Of a DNA stretch of 60,000 nucleotides, positions 41,530 through 54,487 are shown one piece after another. A model generated the notes under the pieces. That model was not told the DNA's origin. It made no database searches and worked only from the letters and a program-made list of their open reading frames with translations. Location of the stretch: NCBI GenBank assembly GCA_950295325.1, contig OX485806.1, positions 374,001 to 434,000 on the forward strand, in the 5' to 3' direction. The translations under genes were made by a program, and so were the position numbers. The first letter of the stretch is position 1; every line of letters starts with the position of its first letter. Source of the stretch: Polytrichum commune. Its lineage: Eukaryota > Streptophyta > Polytrichopsida > Polytrichales > Polytrichaceae.

Positions 41530-42990
41530 AAAACCCTGGTCCACTCCAGCGCGGCGCTAGCCAGCGGCCAACGGCAGCTAGTCTGCCTGGCCCAGTGCTC
41601 TAGTGGTTCGACATCCAGATGTCTCCAAATCCTTCCAGTTGCATACGGACTAGAGTTCATTGGATTTGGGAGCAGTTCTCACTCAAAAGGACGACGTTGG
41701 TTGGGAGTATGTTGTTGCTTATGCTTCGCGAAGCAACAACAATGCGGAGGCCAGTTATTTGTCCTATGAGGGAGAGGCTTTGGCGGCAGTGTGGGCTATT
41801 GCCCATTTCTGGCCATATCTTTATGGTCAGCACTTTAGTTTTGTGACTCACCATCAGCCGTTTACGGTGGTTCATGGAGTCAGATAAGCTTACTGGCAAG
41901 CTTGCCAGGTGGGCTTTATTGCTTCAGGAATATGACTTTAAGGTAATGCACCATGCTGAGATTACCAACCTGGATGCAGATGGACTCTCACACAATCCAA
42001 GTCCTTCGGATGAGGATTTAACCGGGGCCACGTGGCATGAAGATTGTGATCGAGAGGCGGTTCCAGGTTGGCATGCGACTGCTTACCTCACTTTATTTTC
42101 TGGTGCAGCGATTGAGGTTCCGATACAGGGCTCGGATGATGAGACTGATCAACCTCAAGCTATTGCAGATATATGGGAGGATCTTCTCGTATTGCATAAG
42201 CTTTAGCAGGGGACCTTTCTTTTGTCTACCTCGGCAATGGAAAGGGATAGGATTGGACATCAAATAACAAGGTTCCGTTGGGAGAACGGTTTGCTATTTC
42301 GATTGTGGCCGGATGGGACAAGGCGTATTGTCCCTAGGCCGGATCAGACGGCCTCCTTGGTGCGACAAATGCACAAGGAACTTGGCCATTTTGGCACACA
42401 CAAGACACATTCGATGTTGCGTGGCCAATATTGGTGGATTGGCATGTATCAGCAGGTGGCTGCTTATGTCGGGAGGTGTGAAGTTTGTGACCGGGTCATG
42501 TCTAGCTTTAACACCTTGTCACCTTAGTTACAGCCCTTATTTATCATGGGATTGGGCTACCGTTGGTCGTTGGACTTTGCGGGACCGTTGGTTGTCATGC
42601 CACGCGGAGCAAAGTACGCGTTGGTGATGGTGGAGCATTTTAGCAAGTGGATTGAGCTTATTGCTTTACCCTAAAGCTCTGCAAAGTTGGCCGCGGCCGC
42701 CTTTTTGGATCGTATGTTGGTACGTTTTGGAGCACCGGCTGAGGTATTGATGGACCAAGGGAAGGAGTTCCTCGGTGCTTTTGAGTAGTTGTGCACTAAG
42801 GTACTTACAGATTACCGCACCACCTCTCGGGATCGTCCGGAGGCGGATGGCTTGGCTGAACGGGTTGTTCAGACAACCAAGCGTGACTTGAGAAAGTATG
42901 GATTACTTCGGAGGAGCCATCAGGATTGGGACCTTATGTTGCCTTAGATTGCTATGGGCTATCGATTTAGTAGCTCGGGGGGTTCACTCC
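41530..42990 (+). pseudogene. Decayed Ty3/gypsy pol: RNase H and integrase (5' segment)
   Basis: Recognisable in order but across frames: RNase H ('LGAVLTQKDD', 'SYLSYEGEALAAVWA', 'KLARWALLLQEYDFKV'), integrase zinc domain with HHCC spacing ('HKELGHFGTHKTH' ... 'CEVCDRV', 42371-42490), and an integrase core with 'SLDFAGPL', 'LMDQGKEF' and 'EADGLAER'. Damage includes a TAG at the RNase H start, a frameshift near 41870, and stops near 42672, 42786 and 42945. RT and everything upstream are missing. The core is cut at about 42990 and its C-terminus continues at 46870. Confidence 0.85.
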
Positions 42991-45900
42991 CTCTTATAAT
43001 TTGCATACACGTACGTTCCAAATCTATTTATTGGGGGGCTATTTACCTTGCAGAAAAGATTATAAGGTATGGTATTTTTCGAAATAAAGGTGTGATGGTA
43101 TTTTATATGTAATTTTTTTCCACTATTTATATGTGAAAATACCATTACATGTATTACCATTACATATTCATTATTTTAAAATCCCCTATATTATATGTAA
43201 GTTTTTTACAAAATTGATCTACAATGAATATATTAGACCCTATTTTTTATCGCACGTTGTTCTACAATTTTTGCCAGTGGACCCCCCGAGTTCAGTAGGC
43301 AGGCCTCTTTAGCATCCTACAACCCGTAACAGTTGTTGTATGGACGTGAGCCTGCACTCTCGAGTTGTTGCAACGCTTGCTAGCCCCATTAACAATATTG
43401 CCAATTTTCATTTCTAGCAAAGGTTACGAGCGCTAACCCTTCGCATTCCGCCATGCTAATGATTAGCTCCTCCTACCCCGGACCTTATAGTTCATAGGAG
43501 GGAACCAACCCTCCTACTTTGCTTTCGGGACTCACCCCTTAATCAGTAACCCATTTCTTTGATGTGGATTTCCATCCATGGAAGTCCAATCCTATGTTGA
43601 TCATCATGTTGCTGGAGCAACACTACAACAACCCGAACCATACTACGCAACTATGGCCTCACAATGGGCCAAAGCCCATGGAGGCCGTGCCGTTCGGCCT
43701 CGGGTGGGTGAGGCCACACCAGCTCACCCATATAAGCCTCTAGGACTCTCGCGGGGCCCCTACCCCACCGTCAAGAAACCTCTTGTCTCTCTACTAGGAG
43801 TTGGGGCCAAGTAGACATTTTCCCTTAGCCGCTGGGCCTAGAAGCCCCCAGAAGCTTCAGACCATCATAACTTCCTTGTATGATGTCTGATGCTAACAAA
43901 AAACCACTCCATCTTCATCTACGCCAATGAACGGGGTGTACCGAACTTTAGTTACAAGCTAGCCAAATTTTTTTGGAGATTTCCGAATGAGTTCGCAATG
44001 ATTCGGACGAGGTACCGACTTAAAATTGTTAAGGTCGGAAATTGACTGGTTCAAATGAGAAAATATCGGCAATATAGCCGGTTGAGGCATCATATTTTAG
44101 GATATTTACCGAGCCAATTTTTAAATTCTAGGCAAGTGGCCGAAGGGACTAGGGATAGGGCGGAAATTTCTACTAGGGTAATACTAGAGTCATGACTCAT
44201 AAGGTCAAGAACCATGGAGGCTAATTAATTTAGGGTTGGTTCCGTTCACTGGGCCGATTAGGGTTTTGAAGCTCTAAGCACCCAAGGACCCTCTCTCAGG
44301 AGTATAAGGAGTTTGAGTCCCTTGTGCAAAGTATCTTATTCCTCTCACTCCTCTACTGGAATTTCTCTCTGTGCTCTTTTGCTACTGCTTTTCCGCTTCT
44401 GTTTGCGGCGATCGTTTGTTTGTGCATCCACCTGCGATTTCTCTTCTGTTTGCGGTTGTTTCTGCTCCACCTGCGGCGATCCACCTACAAAGGTTCAGTT
44501 CGGAGGTAAGGGACTCCATAATCATCAGGTTCGAACTTGGGTTTGTGAGATTTTTGCTTTGTAATTTTCTTGTCTTTCGCTCTCTTTATTTCAAGCTTTT
44601 TGGCCTCTTCCCTGGCTAGGTGTGTAGAGGTGCATTATATTCACCTCCGGCCGCCTGTCTTTGACACAGATAGCACAATTGTGTCGCTACAATTGATGGA
44701 TTGCTGCTCACAAGGAGCAAGGCATTTCTTGCGTAAGAGTCGTTGTGTTTTCCTATAACCTTCCAGATTCTCGACTGACAATGATTAGGGGAAGTTCAAG
44801 TTCGTTCACTTAGAATTTTAAGTTTTTGATGTTTGATTGTTTTCTCATGAATCCGATCTGATCCCATACACGTGAATATGTACTGAAGCCATTTACTCAT
44901 TGGGATCTCCCTGTCAGCAGCCGCCCAGTCTTCTGAAAGAGATAGAACTCGTGTTTCCTGAATCTCAAATTGGCGATTGGTATACAGCATTCCTACAAGG
45001 AAGGGAAAGGAGGACACTCACCTGCCCACCTATGTTGCAAAACCTTTGGGTGCCACATTGTTGGTGGCATTTCAAACGGAGGGCAGTCGACATACTTTTG
45101 TTGCACATCCACAACAGTCGCAGAGGTTGAGGTGTTTGTCTGCAGGGATCTATTTCGGGTGCGCAACCCAACACCCTCCTCACCTTTTCTGACACCAAGA
45201 CTTCTCTTTTTGGAGCACTAAGTAGGTTGTCAAAATGTTTCTTTAATCACGTTTACCGAGCTATTGAGGGATTTAGTACTACTTTCTGCCAATTTTGAGT
45301 GCATACATACGATTAACTGTAATGATACCAGAATCCTCAGGAATGAATGTTTCTAGCGGTTCTGGATGTCACCATTGCCAAAAATTCAACTCCTGGCCAA
45401 TTCCGTGTGCACGACTTGGGCGAACATGGGCGTTGGGGTTTTGGGTTTGGGTTTGTGAGGTTTTTGCTTTGTAATTTTCTTGTCTTTTGCTCTCTTTATT
45501 TCAAGCTTTTTGGCCTCTTCCTTGGCCGGAGTTCTAGAGATCGGATCCTTCCATTTCAATTTTGTTTGTCTTCGACTGAGTACCTTTTCTCCTTTGCTTA
45601 CATTGTTGATCTACACTGAAGATTGTGTTATGGTATGGTAGTAGATTTACTGTTATTTGTTTGCTTTGCTGTGATGATCAACAATCTGTGCAGTCAAGCT
45701 CAACAAGTTTGATGCAGCTTGGAGCTACCGAAAGGGATTCTAAGCTTATGATAATCAACTCGCTGATCTGAGTAATATGCAATATGTGTTGTTCTCTCTG
45801 CGTTATGTTCAAAAGACGATGATGAGAACCTTCTAGGCTTGTTTCTCAAACATTCGCAGTGGCCGCCTAAAGCTTTCGCCCTGCTGGGCTTGAGAGCTAA

Positions 45901-46869
45901 TGCAGCTTCCAAACCTTCCTTGGATATCTGAGTCTCCTGTGTTGTTGTAGGTTTTGTGTTGTATAGTTTTTTTTTTAACATGCCCCGCTTTAACGTCGTG
46001 GCGGTTGACGTGCCATGTGGTTGTGATGAACGGGCTAAAATGAAAGTTTCAACAAATTTCCCTCCTCCATAGCTTGCTGGATGGCTTCGAGAGGCCTATG
46101 TCGTTGGCATAACTCGGATTTATATATATTTTTTAAAGGCTAAATCCTTGGCCCCAAGTTGGTGGAGGCTTGGCAAGGTTCAAATCCTTCCAAGGATACT
46201 TGGATTTTCTATCAACACAAATTCACCCCTTTAAAAGCATACCACCAATTTTTTTTTACAATATTTAAAAAAAAAAATCCGACATACAATACAAATCTTC
46301 GGAAATATACCGAAATGAAATCCAGAAAGTTGGAAAATTACTGAATGGTAAAGTTAAATATCGGTTTTTAACCGAGAATAAAAATTGGATTTAGGTAGCT
46401 TCCGAGCAAAAAAATAAAAATCCGAATGTCTTTATAAAAGATTGGATTTGTATCGATTTTTTTTATAAAACTCCCCGGACTGTGATGTACGCTTCACGTA
46501 GATGCCAATGGACTCCTCACTTGCCCCATTCGGCCAAGTATTGAGGACGTTATGCCTGTTTGAACCTTGGCAGTCCCGGGAATCACTCCCAGGTACAACT
46601 CAAATTGCCATAACCCCTAGCTCCCACCTCCGATTGAGGTGTTCTTGGGCATTATAGAATCTACACGCCATCAGCTACGCATACCTCATGGCTTAACCCT
46701 CGTGCCTCCTAGTCTCCGTGGGTGGGAAGCGTTCCCAACACCCGGGGTCCTCACCCACACTAGGATCACTTGGGCCCTCTCACCAATGACACCACAAGTC
46801 CTGGGTGTCACTCCGGGGTCCCCCTTGTGCCCATGTTGTTTTGGGCACTCCTCATGGAGAGGTGCACGA
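42991..46869. other. About 3.9 kb interrupting the gypsy integrase
   Basis: This DNA separates the two gypsy pieces and is therefore a later insertion or several. I could not identify its ends. It contains an approximate direct repeat of about 90 bp (44533-44620 and 45446-45530, around 'ttttgctttgtaattttctt') and no convincing ORF. A possible minus-strand exon at 45022-45139 has perfect AG and GTGAGT borders but no partner exons. Confidence 0.45.
44533..45530 (+). repeat. Direct repeat pair (about 90 bp, 910 bp apart)
   Basis: 44533-44620 and 45446-45530 share 'gggtttgtgag-tttttgcttt', 'gtaattttcttgtctttcgc' (t for c in the second copy) and 'tttcaagctttttggcctct'. The pair may be short LTR-like ends or a local duplication; no TG...CA ends or target duplication were resolved. 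Confidence 0.5.
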
Positions 46870-47480
46870 CACGAAATTTATTCGGGAAAAGCTAGCTCTT
46901 GTTGTGGATTCGGGGTGACCCAAGCATTTGGGCAGAGTGTTTGCAAGAGCCGGCTCAATTCTTCTAGAGGGCCATGCCTATGGCCATGGAGAATCTGTCC
47001 ATTGCTCAGCACCGTAACACATTACGTTATGCACGCATTCGCAGTGGTGCTTACCGACCTCAGTTGCGGAGATTCCGGCAGGGGGATTATGTTTATCTCC
47101 AACGTGAGGCGCCTACGACATTAGATATTAGAGCGTGGCGCACTATCCTTCGGGTGAAGGAGGTGTTGCCGAGTGGTTTGTTGTTGTTGGAAGGCAAGGA
47201 TGGCAGGGAGTGTCGCGAGCATTTCAAAAATTGTCCCCATGTCATCTACCCATTGAGGATACAGTTCATCCTGAACGGGTCGTCGTGCCAAAGGGTCTTC
47301 CATGTTTTGTGTGTAGAGAAAAAAAAAACAGTTACTATGCTCTTGTGTGATCAGTGTCAACGTGGTTGGCACATGTCATGTTTGAGGCCACCCTTGACTT
47401 CTCTACCATCTGGACAGTGGAGTTGTCCTCGCTATCGAGGATCTTCGGTACTTGGTGCTTCCACCAATCGTGCTCAATGA
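46870..47480 (+). pseudogene. Decayed Ty3/gypsy integrase C-terminus with PHD finger
   Basis: Continues the integrase cut at 42990: 'NLSIAQHRNTLRYARIRSGA', 'FRQGDYVYLQREAP', then a C-terminal zinc finger. The first CxxC ('PCFVCREKK', cysteines at 47303 and 47312) is in one frame. After a 1-base slip in an A-run (47319-47328) the rest reads 'LLCDQCQRGWHMSCLRPPL' and 'SGQWSCPRY'. This is C4HC3 PHD-finger spacing with the last cysteine replaced by tyrosine. PHD fingers read histone tails and could guide integration, as chromodomains do in chromoviruses. No chromodomain is seen. Confidence 0.8.
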
Positions 47481-47744
47481 TCCTATGTGGTTTTTATCAT
47501 TTTGTGTCTGCCCAAGTGGAAAATGAAGAGTTATGGCTTAGAGACGCAATCAACATGATGGAATTAATTATTTGGAATCTGATGGCCAAACATCAGAGGC
47601 GATTAAGGATGGGGCTCACATTGCACCCAACCTAGAGTTCCTTGGAATGACATTCACCACACTAGTTAGTTGTGGAGCAATCTTACATTATTCATGCCCT
47701 TTGGATTGGCATTGGTCCTAACTACTTGGCGGGACTTCATAGTT

Positions 47745-47775
47745 AACTGAGGGGGGGCATGTCGAGGTGTATTGT
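47745..47775 (+). other. Possible gypsy polypurine tract and 3' LTR start
   Basis: 'ctgagggggggcatgtcgag' has the purine run typical of the tract at the end of a Ty3 interior, followed by a TG that could open the 3' LTR. The second LTR was not found, so this is tentative. Confidence 0.35.
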
Positions 47776-47900
47776 TTATGTGTGACTTTGCTATGTTTTA
47801 ATATTGTTTGTTAGTGGTGGTTGGTACTCGAGCTGCAGTGACATACGATCGCTATTTACACGACAAAGTATTTTTCCCATTGTGATATCAAGCACATTTT

Positions 47901-48287
47901 ATGAATGTTTTGATCAATATTATAGATGAAAAATTTGAAATGTTCGTCATGCAAAAAATCGATAAACGATGTGAACTACCCTTCAAGTACTCACAGTTCA
48001 TAAAATTCAAATCAAACAGACATGTTAAACATGCGTACAATGTGGTGATTTTGTATTTATCCAACAACCCACTGGTAGCTATGCAAGAGATACAGACCTT
48101 ATATATCGTACTTTCAACTAATGGATTCCGAATTACCAAATTACAACAAATTGTGATCAACTTCCTGAATAACAACCATTTTCCTGCTTTGAAGTTCAAT
48201 AAAGACCACCTTCTGATGTTACTACAAGGTATGTTACTTATCCCACTATTTACAGTATTTCTTCAGGGAGATTTGACAATTGTATAG
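47901..48287 (+). CDS. Hypothetical 128-residue protein
   Basis: An ATG-started frame in AT-rich DNA, rich in Asn, Ile, Lys and Leu, without signal peptide or recognised motif. At 48228-48234 a 'CAAG|GTATGT' splice-donor-like sequence occurs, so the frame up to there may be one exon of a larger gene. It follows the gypsy remnant directly and could be part of its LTR or a chance ORF. Confidence 0.22.
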   Translation: MNVLINIIDEKFEMFVMQKIDKRCELPFKYSQFIKFKSNRHVKHAYNVVILYLSNNPLVAMQEIQTLYIVLSTNGFRITKLQQIVINFLNNNHFPALKFNKDHLLMLLQGMLLIPLFTVFLQGDLTIV

Positions 48288-48599
48288 TATAACAAATACT
48301 CAAAATTATCGAGAGATTGAATGAGAAAATATATAGGAGGACTGGTGTGCATGCTGTGAGTGGATGCATTATCAGCATCCACTCCTAATATTTTATGATA
48401 TGAACTACCAGGAGATTTTTCAGGTGGTGGGACTCTGTCTCTGTCTCTCTCTCTCTAGTTCTTGATTAAGGCCATGATATTAAACACTTTGTGATTATAA
48501 ACTTTCACATTAGTCAGCTAAAAATTGTTTTCTTTACAAATAGATGACAATACAATCAAGAGATCCTACATATACATACATAGAAAACGGTCATACTTT

Positions 48600-49568
48600 C
48601 CATACCAAATATGTAACGAGGATGTAGATGAAAGGTGCAAAGTAACCATGATTATAGTTGTGAATCACTTCTGTAACACATGGTAGAAAACATGGTTTGA
48701 AAAAACTTACCATAGGTAAGAACTCCAATATAAACCCCTAACCCTAAAAGAAGCCTCTTTTTCTTACCATTCATGCAAGCGTAAGGTGAGGTGACTTTGT
48801 GCATACTCACTAGAATAGTAGATACGTGTGGAAAGTGAGAGAAACTAGGATGAATCACCAAGAGGAGTGTTCTACTTGGAGTAACCTAGTCATGGCCAAG
48901 GATTAGGTTTGAACACCCGTATGTCATTTTGCAATGAGTGTTATAATTTGAAATACTGCAATGCATTTGATGTTGTTTATATGTGTGCGACATGGATAAC
49001 AACTAGGTCCTGCTGTTATTTACCCCATGTACGTAACTAATCCTCGAATATTTGTTGGTTGGTTGCATGGGCACAGGTGAGGCAAGCCCTTCACACTCTC
49101 AATACGAGGATGTATTATGATGACATTTTAAGCATTTCTATTGGTTGTTGTTACTAGGAACATTTCCTTTGTAAGTACCCCATACATGTGGTGGAGTAGA
49201 TATGTGTACTTTGTAGTTAAGCAATAAGATAGGTGTTTAAACCTCAAAGGTATGGGACAGTCAAACTTAAACATTTGTTATTGGATACCATGTTATAGCC
49301 GAAACCCTAAGTAAGGTACATAGTCTTGCAAACCAAAGTGAGTTACAACAGAAAATATCCAGGTTATACAACACATAAATAAGCATGATTGCAAACAACT
49401 ATACTATGCAAAATGCTATTGTGTTACCAAGTAGGAAGATGCAATGAAAATAGAAAGAGTCTTGTGAAAATCACCACCCACCCACCCTTGTATTGCAATG
49501 AAGAAGTTGTTGAAGGATTTGCCCTCTGAAAAGAGGAAGTTCAAACTTTGTAAAAGTTTTGAAAAGTC

Positions 49569-49608
<40 letters not shown>

Positions 49609-50711
49609 ATCTTGCTCTTGTTTAAAGCCATATATTTTGTTTAAGCTTGTATTCCTTTACTTTATACCTATCATGCACACATAAATAAAAAAATAGTTAC
49701 TGTATGGACTAAGTGTTCATAAGTATAGATGAATGATACAAGGTGACTAGGGTTAAGGATGTAGAACACATCCCTAACACGTGGTAAAATTAGGGTTGTA
49801 CAGAACTTACCTTGGGTAAGATCTCCAATATAAACCCGTAAACCCTAAAAGAGGCTCTTTTTTACCATTCGCACAAGGGCTTGGTGAGGTAACTTGGAGC
49901 ACACTTGCTGGGATACTAGATACGTGTGCTAAGTGAAGTAGAGGATACTTAGGCTATTCACAAAGGAGAGCATTCTACTTGTGGTGATACAATCATGGCT
50001 AAAGAACAGGTTTGAACACCCATTTGACATTTTGTAATGAGTGTTACTACTAGCAATACTAATATGCATGTAATGTAAGTTTGATGTGTGTGACATGGAT
50101 AACAACTGGGTCCTGCTGTTATTTACCTCGTGTACGTAACTAATCCTCAATTATTTGTTGGTTGGTTGCATGGGCACAGGTGAGGCAGGCCCTTCACACT
50201 TACAATACTACGAAGTATTGTGAATATGACATTTTATGTATTCCTTTTGGTTGATACTACTAGGCATATCTCCTGGTATGTTTTCCATATATATAATAGT
50301 TAGGGTACATCCTTGTTGGAGCAATGCATGAAGAGAGGTAATTAGATCTACAAAGGTATGATGGGGTCAGCCACAATTTGTTTTTGAGTACTTAGGAACT
50401 ATGTATGAGTACTGAAACCCTAAGTATGATACAAATACTTATGAAAGTACAGTATATCGCATTATTACATGTTTGTATTGTTTACATACAATTAGACATG
50501 GGCGTTTACAAAGAGCATTGAACATACTTAGCCTTAAAACGATATGATGAGAAGGTTTCATTTGAGGTAATGAGGGTTATGAAAAAGTTCCCACCCACCC
50601 ACCCTTGCATTGCAATGAAGAAGACATTGAAGGATTAGGCCTCTGAAAAGAGGAAGTTCAAGCTTTGCAAAAAGCATTGAAAAGTCAGCTCTCTCTCTCT
50701 CTCTCTCTCTT
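48600..50711 (+). repeat. Tandem duplication, two units of about 1.1 kb
   Basis: Unit 1 (about 48600-49605) and unit 2 (about 49715-50711) share, at an offset of about 1100 bp, 'ctccaatataaaccc-taa-ccctaaaaga', 'gg-tcctgctgttattta', 'ttggttggttgcatgggcac', 'cccacccacccttg-attgc' and a terminal CT microsatellite. The divergence is moderate, so the duplication is old. No gene is seen. Confidence 0.8.
49571..49605 (+). repeat. (CT)n microsatellite
   Basis: About 17 CT units at the end of duplication unit 1. The equivalent tract in unit 2 is at 50690-50711. Apparent arginine/glutamate ORFs read from these tracts are artefacts. Confidence 0.95.
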
Positions 50712-51602
50712 TCTTCACTTCCATTAATTAAATAAGAAATTGACTTGGATTTCATTTTCGAAGTGAAACCGTCAATAAAACATGAAGTAAAAATATTACA
50801 GAACCTCATTAACACTAAGGTTATAATTTTTGTGACTTACCATTGAAACGGTCTTTGTAGTTTACAATTTGAATTAAAATTGGTATTTTGTTAGTATATT
50901 TATTTTATAATATGTTAGTTAATAACATCTACTTTCAAAATTTATAGAAACTAATTAAGTGTAACTAAATGTAATTAAGTCCAAATGACCATATTAGAAG
51001 GTAATTGAGCACAAGGCCTAGGTTCGAACAAGTATTCATACACATTCAAACTAATTAAGCCCAATTAAGTGAAAGTAATTGCATTTAGCCTAATTAAGCG
51101 TAATGAAGCCTAAACAAGTGTAATCAAGCACATCATTCCTCATATTGGAATTAAATCATGATTAATTCCAGTAAGTGCATTTTATAAATAGTTGGGCTTA
51201 CTTCTCTTGGTAAGCATACTTTCTGATTTGATTGGTATTAATGAGAGGATTAATCAGGTTTGTTTAGAATTAATTAAATCTAATCACACTTAGTTAGTTT
51301 GAATGTGTATGAATACTTTGTAAAAGTAGAAGGCGTTAACTAAAATATTATAAAATAAATACAATAGAAATAAACACTCATTTTAGTTCCATTGTAGAAT
51401 TACAAAGACCCTTTCAATGGTAAGTCACAAAAATTATAACCTCAGTGCTAACGAGGTTTTTGTAATATTTTGGACTTCCAAGTTAATTACATGTTTTATT
51501 GATGGTTTCACTTCAAAAAACGAAATCCCAATCAATTGCTTATTTACTTGATGGAAGTGAACATATTGAGTTTTGGACCTTGAAGATGAAGTGCACTTGA
51601 TA
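50712..51602. repeat. Fold-back element relic
   Basis: The left part (50718-50900) and right part (51380-51600) are inverted copies of each other and of the arms of 35159-36342. Both GC-rich outer ends are missing, so the relic is truncated on both sides. Its left end abuts the CT tract of the tandem duplication. Confidence 0.75.
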
Positions 51603-52553
51603 ATCGACGGGGAGCAGCGATACAGAGGGAAGGCTGAATTCTGCCTGTCAAGCCCACTCAAGAGTCACATCAAAGAGGAATTGAAAAATGTAAAGAAGCA
51701 CACAGCAGGAACACGAAGAAAATAAAACAACAATAGGGACCCTGGATTTTGTGACTATAGACTAAATTCTTCGTCGTTTTTCAGAATCAGGACTCAAAGT
51801 ACTGACCACGAAAAAAAGATGGAGTTGATGAGGTACTCACTCTATTTCAGAAGTAAATTCAAAACGTGGAATTAAATAGTCTCCAGATTTTGAGGGAAAA
51901 CGTGTGTGTATCTCTGGATGTAAAGTCTACATGGATTCCTACATGGCATCGAATAGATCATGTTACATGACCACTTGGATTATTTTCGAGAACCATCTCT
52001 TGGAAGTAGGTCTGACACAAAATTGGGAGATCAAGGCACTCCAAACACTCACAACCGTTGATTTATTCTATTTTATCATGTGTGAGAACCAGCGTGAATA
52101 GAAATTCATTGAAATAGCATTTGGTTGAGGGCCCGGTCACACATGACTTCACACTACACTTGAGGATCCATGACCACACTACATGATTTTGGAGTTGTCT
52201 TGGGACAACATTTGGACATTTTCTTTTGGGCTCTCACAATTTCATGGTCGCGGCTCTTGGCACGTGTGTGAATTGGCCCTTGGCATGTGAGCAGATGGTG
52301 TTTGAAGTCAATTGGTTACCGCATGTGACCAGGTTGGTCCTGGTTGCATGCGGTAACCGGCCTTGAATGGTACCCACTACTTGACATAACCATTGAGGTG
52401 AAGGTTTGAGATGTGACCGGCTTACCTAGTTATGATGGCGCGATGTCGTATGCGTTGGTGTCCACATCTCCTCTTGTCGCATGCATGCCATCCCATCCAT
52501 CTTCTTCCCAATGTACATTGTGAGAGTCGTAGCATCTGTGAGCGTCATTTTCT

Positions 52554-52585
<32 letters not shown>

Positions 52586-53879
52586 GTTGTTATTTCCATG
52601 GAGGTGTACGTATACCTAGTTTGGGTTACCTCCTTGCTACATGGCATTGGAGTTGGCATTTATCTCCTTGTGGTTTATAAGGTACCTAGTGTACTTACTT
52701 GTTTACCTTCTTACTTTTTGGTTGAGATGTCCAAGACAATGATTTTGCAGTCTTACACCATTTATGGCATTTAGTGTCACGTGAGTAATGGTGTCACTTG
52801 CTCTATTTTTATGCATATGTTAGGTTACACTAATGATCAACAATTTCACAATTAGTGTCACCCCATCGTACTTGGAGTTCAAGTGCACTTACTAATATCT
52901 TGGCGTGAGTATGCTCAATAGGGTATGAGGTGTATGGCCCCTATGTTACAAAATGGTCTACAAGTTAACTAAAGTGTACATAAAGGACACTTGACATTTG
53001 TATGATCAAGAATATATTTCTCCGCATACTAAAATGTAGACACATAACACTTGCCCAAAAGTATTTTCCCAAAAATATCTCGAGTATCCCAATGCGCTAC
53101 GTTAAATGTCATAATGTAAATAATATTTGACTTCAAGAAATTTACCTAAGACGACAAAAAATATTGTATTGGCAGTTAGTGGATGTGACACTTTGAGACC
53201 TCTAGGGATCTAGTTTAGGACCTTTGTAAATAATGTATGTGAGACTAAACACCTAAACAACGCACATTGATTATCCCAATTACTAAGAGAGGGCTAATAG
53301 TGCGTGTGCGAAATTAGTGAAGGTGATACAAAATTCTTTGCACTAGGATATTAGTTCCACCAAAAAACCTAGGAAGCATTGTTCAACTCAGCACTATCGG
53401 ATTCCACTAAAAATACAATGTATAGTAGCACTATTCATTGAAAGTAACGGCATTATTCATCTTGACATTTTTTATTGACAAGCATGTGTTTGCATATGAC
53501 TTTTTCCTCACTCTACAAGCCCCTTAGAGCACACACAAATTTTCTTGAAATGTATGGCAAATAAGCATGCATTCATGAATTTAATATCACTCAATATAAA
53601 TTGCAGCCCTCACTAATTTTGAAACTTGGCAAAATAGTATGTGTTTTGGGAACGAGGTGATAAATTGCGTGCCGGATTTAATGCAGGTCCAGTCGTTGCG
53701 CCTCCGCAAAGTACGAGCCTGCACAAACACAGTTCCATGCTTCTCAAAAATTAGGTCTTACATTTACTTTCCTAGAAAATGCATCCCCGCAAATGAGGCG
53801 GCTCTGCAAGATCACCGCAAACATGGGAATTTTCGTTGTTTCTGATGACATTCTTTCAAATTTCTAGAACGATCTGTGT
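51603..53879. other. Intergenic region with microsatellite
   Basis: No gene is recognised. It contains a 'tgttgttg...ggtggtgg' microsatellite (about 52553-52590), a 20-bp-stem hairpin (listed separately) and scattered 'tttagtgtcac' motifs near 52.76-52.87 kb. Confidence 0.45.
52314..52358. repeat. Near-perfect hairpin, 20-bp stem and 5-nt loop
   Basis: GGTTACCGCATGTGACCAGG (52314-52333) and CCTGGTTGCATGCGGTAACC (52339-52358) pair at 18 of 20 positions around the loop 'ttggt'. Confidence 0.8.
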
Positions 53880-53899
53880 TCTGGAGCTCTGAAAGTACA

Positions 53900-54330
53900 T
53901 CCGACGAACATTTTGTGAAGTAGAAGCCGAGACAAACAGTATTTAATGTCTTCTCTGGCTAGTAACCTTGATGAGCAGCAAGGGTACCGAAAACGTGCGA
54001 AATAGGGTATCAATTTTTCGGATGGCCTTGATGCAATTCAGGACGCTGTGTTCTGGATATGTGTAAGTCAAAACTGATGGACATTTAACAGAGTTTCAAA
54101 CCTAGACATACAGAAGTTGGTGTTGTTTCTGGTTAGTAACCTTGATGAGCAGCAAGATACCAAAAACATGTGAATATGGGTATTTTAGATGGCGTTCTTT
54201 TTGTATTCTTCAACAAGGCACATCTAATTGATGTTTAACAGAGTTCGAAGCCAGAACAATCAGAACTTAATGCATTTCCGGATTAGTAAAAGCAAGTCGA
54301 GATGTCGGTAGCGTCCAATGTGTGAGAGCA
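53900..54330. repeat. Repeat module, two to three copies, related to 56265-56400
   Basis: 'ttagtaaccttgatgagcag' and then 'caag-taccaaaa-cgtgcga/catgtgaatatgggtat' recur at about 53955, 54135 and (diverged) 56330. They are preceded by 'gatgtttaacagagtttcaa'-like sequence, which also occurs near 54230. Probably repeated intron or UTR sequence of a former gene cluster on the minus strand. Confidence 0.55.
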
Positions 54331-54487
54331 AGAGATCATGAACTTACGCAAAAGCAAGTAAGCCCACGAGAAAGAGGCTCGAGGCCCTCCTTGTAAAGTC
54401 CTGCTTCAGGAGACTTTGGCATCCCAGGTGCGACGGAGATGCTGCGATCCGAGATTGACAAGGCTCCGTGTGTGAGAACTGACTCAC

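Noticed and set aside
43025-43290. Second hAT MITE interrupting the gypsy integrase
   Set aside because: The ends look similar ('ggggggctat' and 'ggaccccccg'), but no target duplication could be found.
45022-45139. Isolated minus-strand exon with AG and GTGAGT borders
   Set aside because: The frame is open and the borders are good, but no neighbouring exon was found and the plus strand is also open.
49416-50815. Arg/Glu repeat proteins
   Set aside because: They are translations of CT/GA microsatellites.
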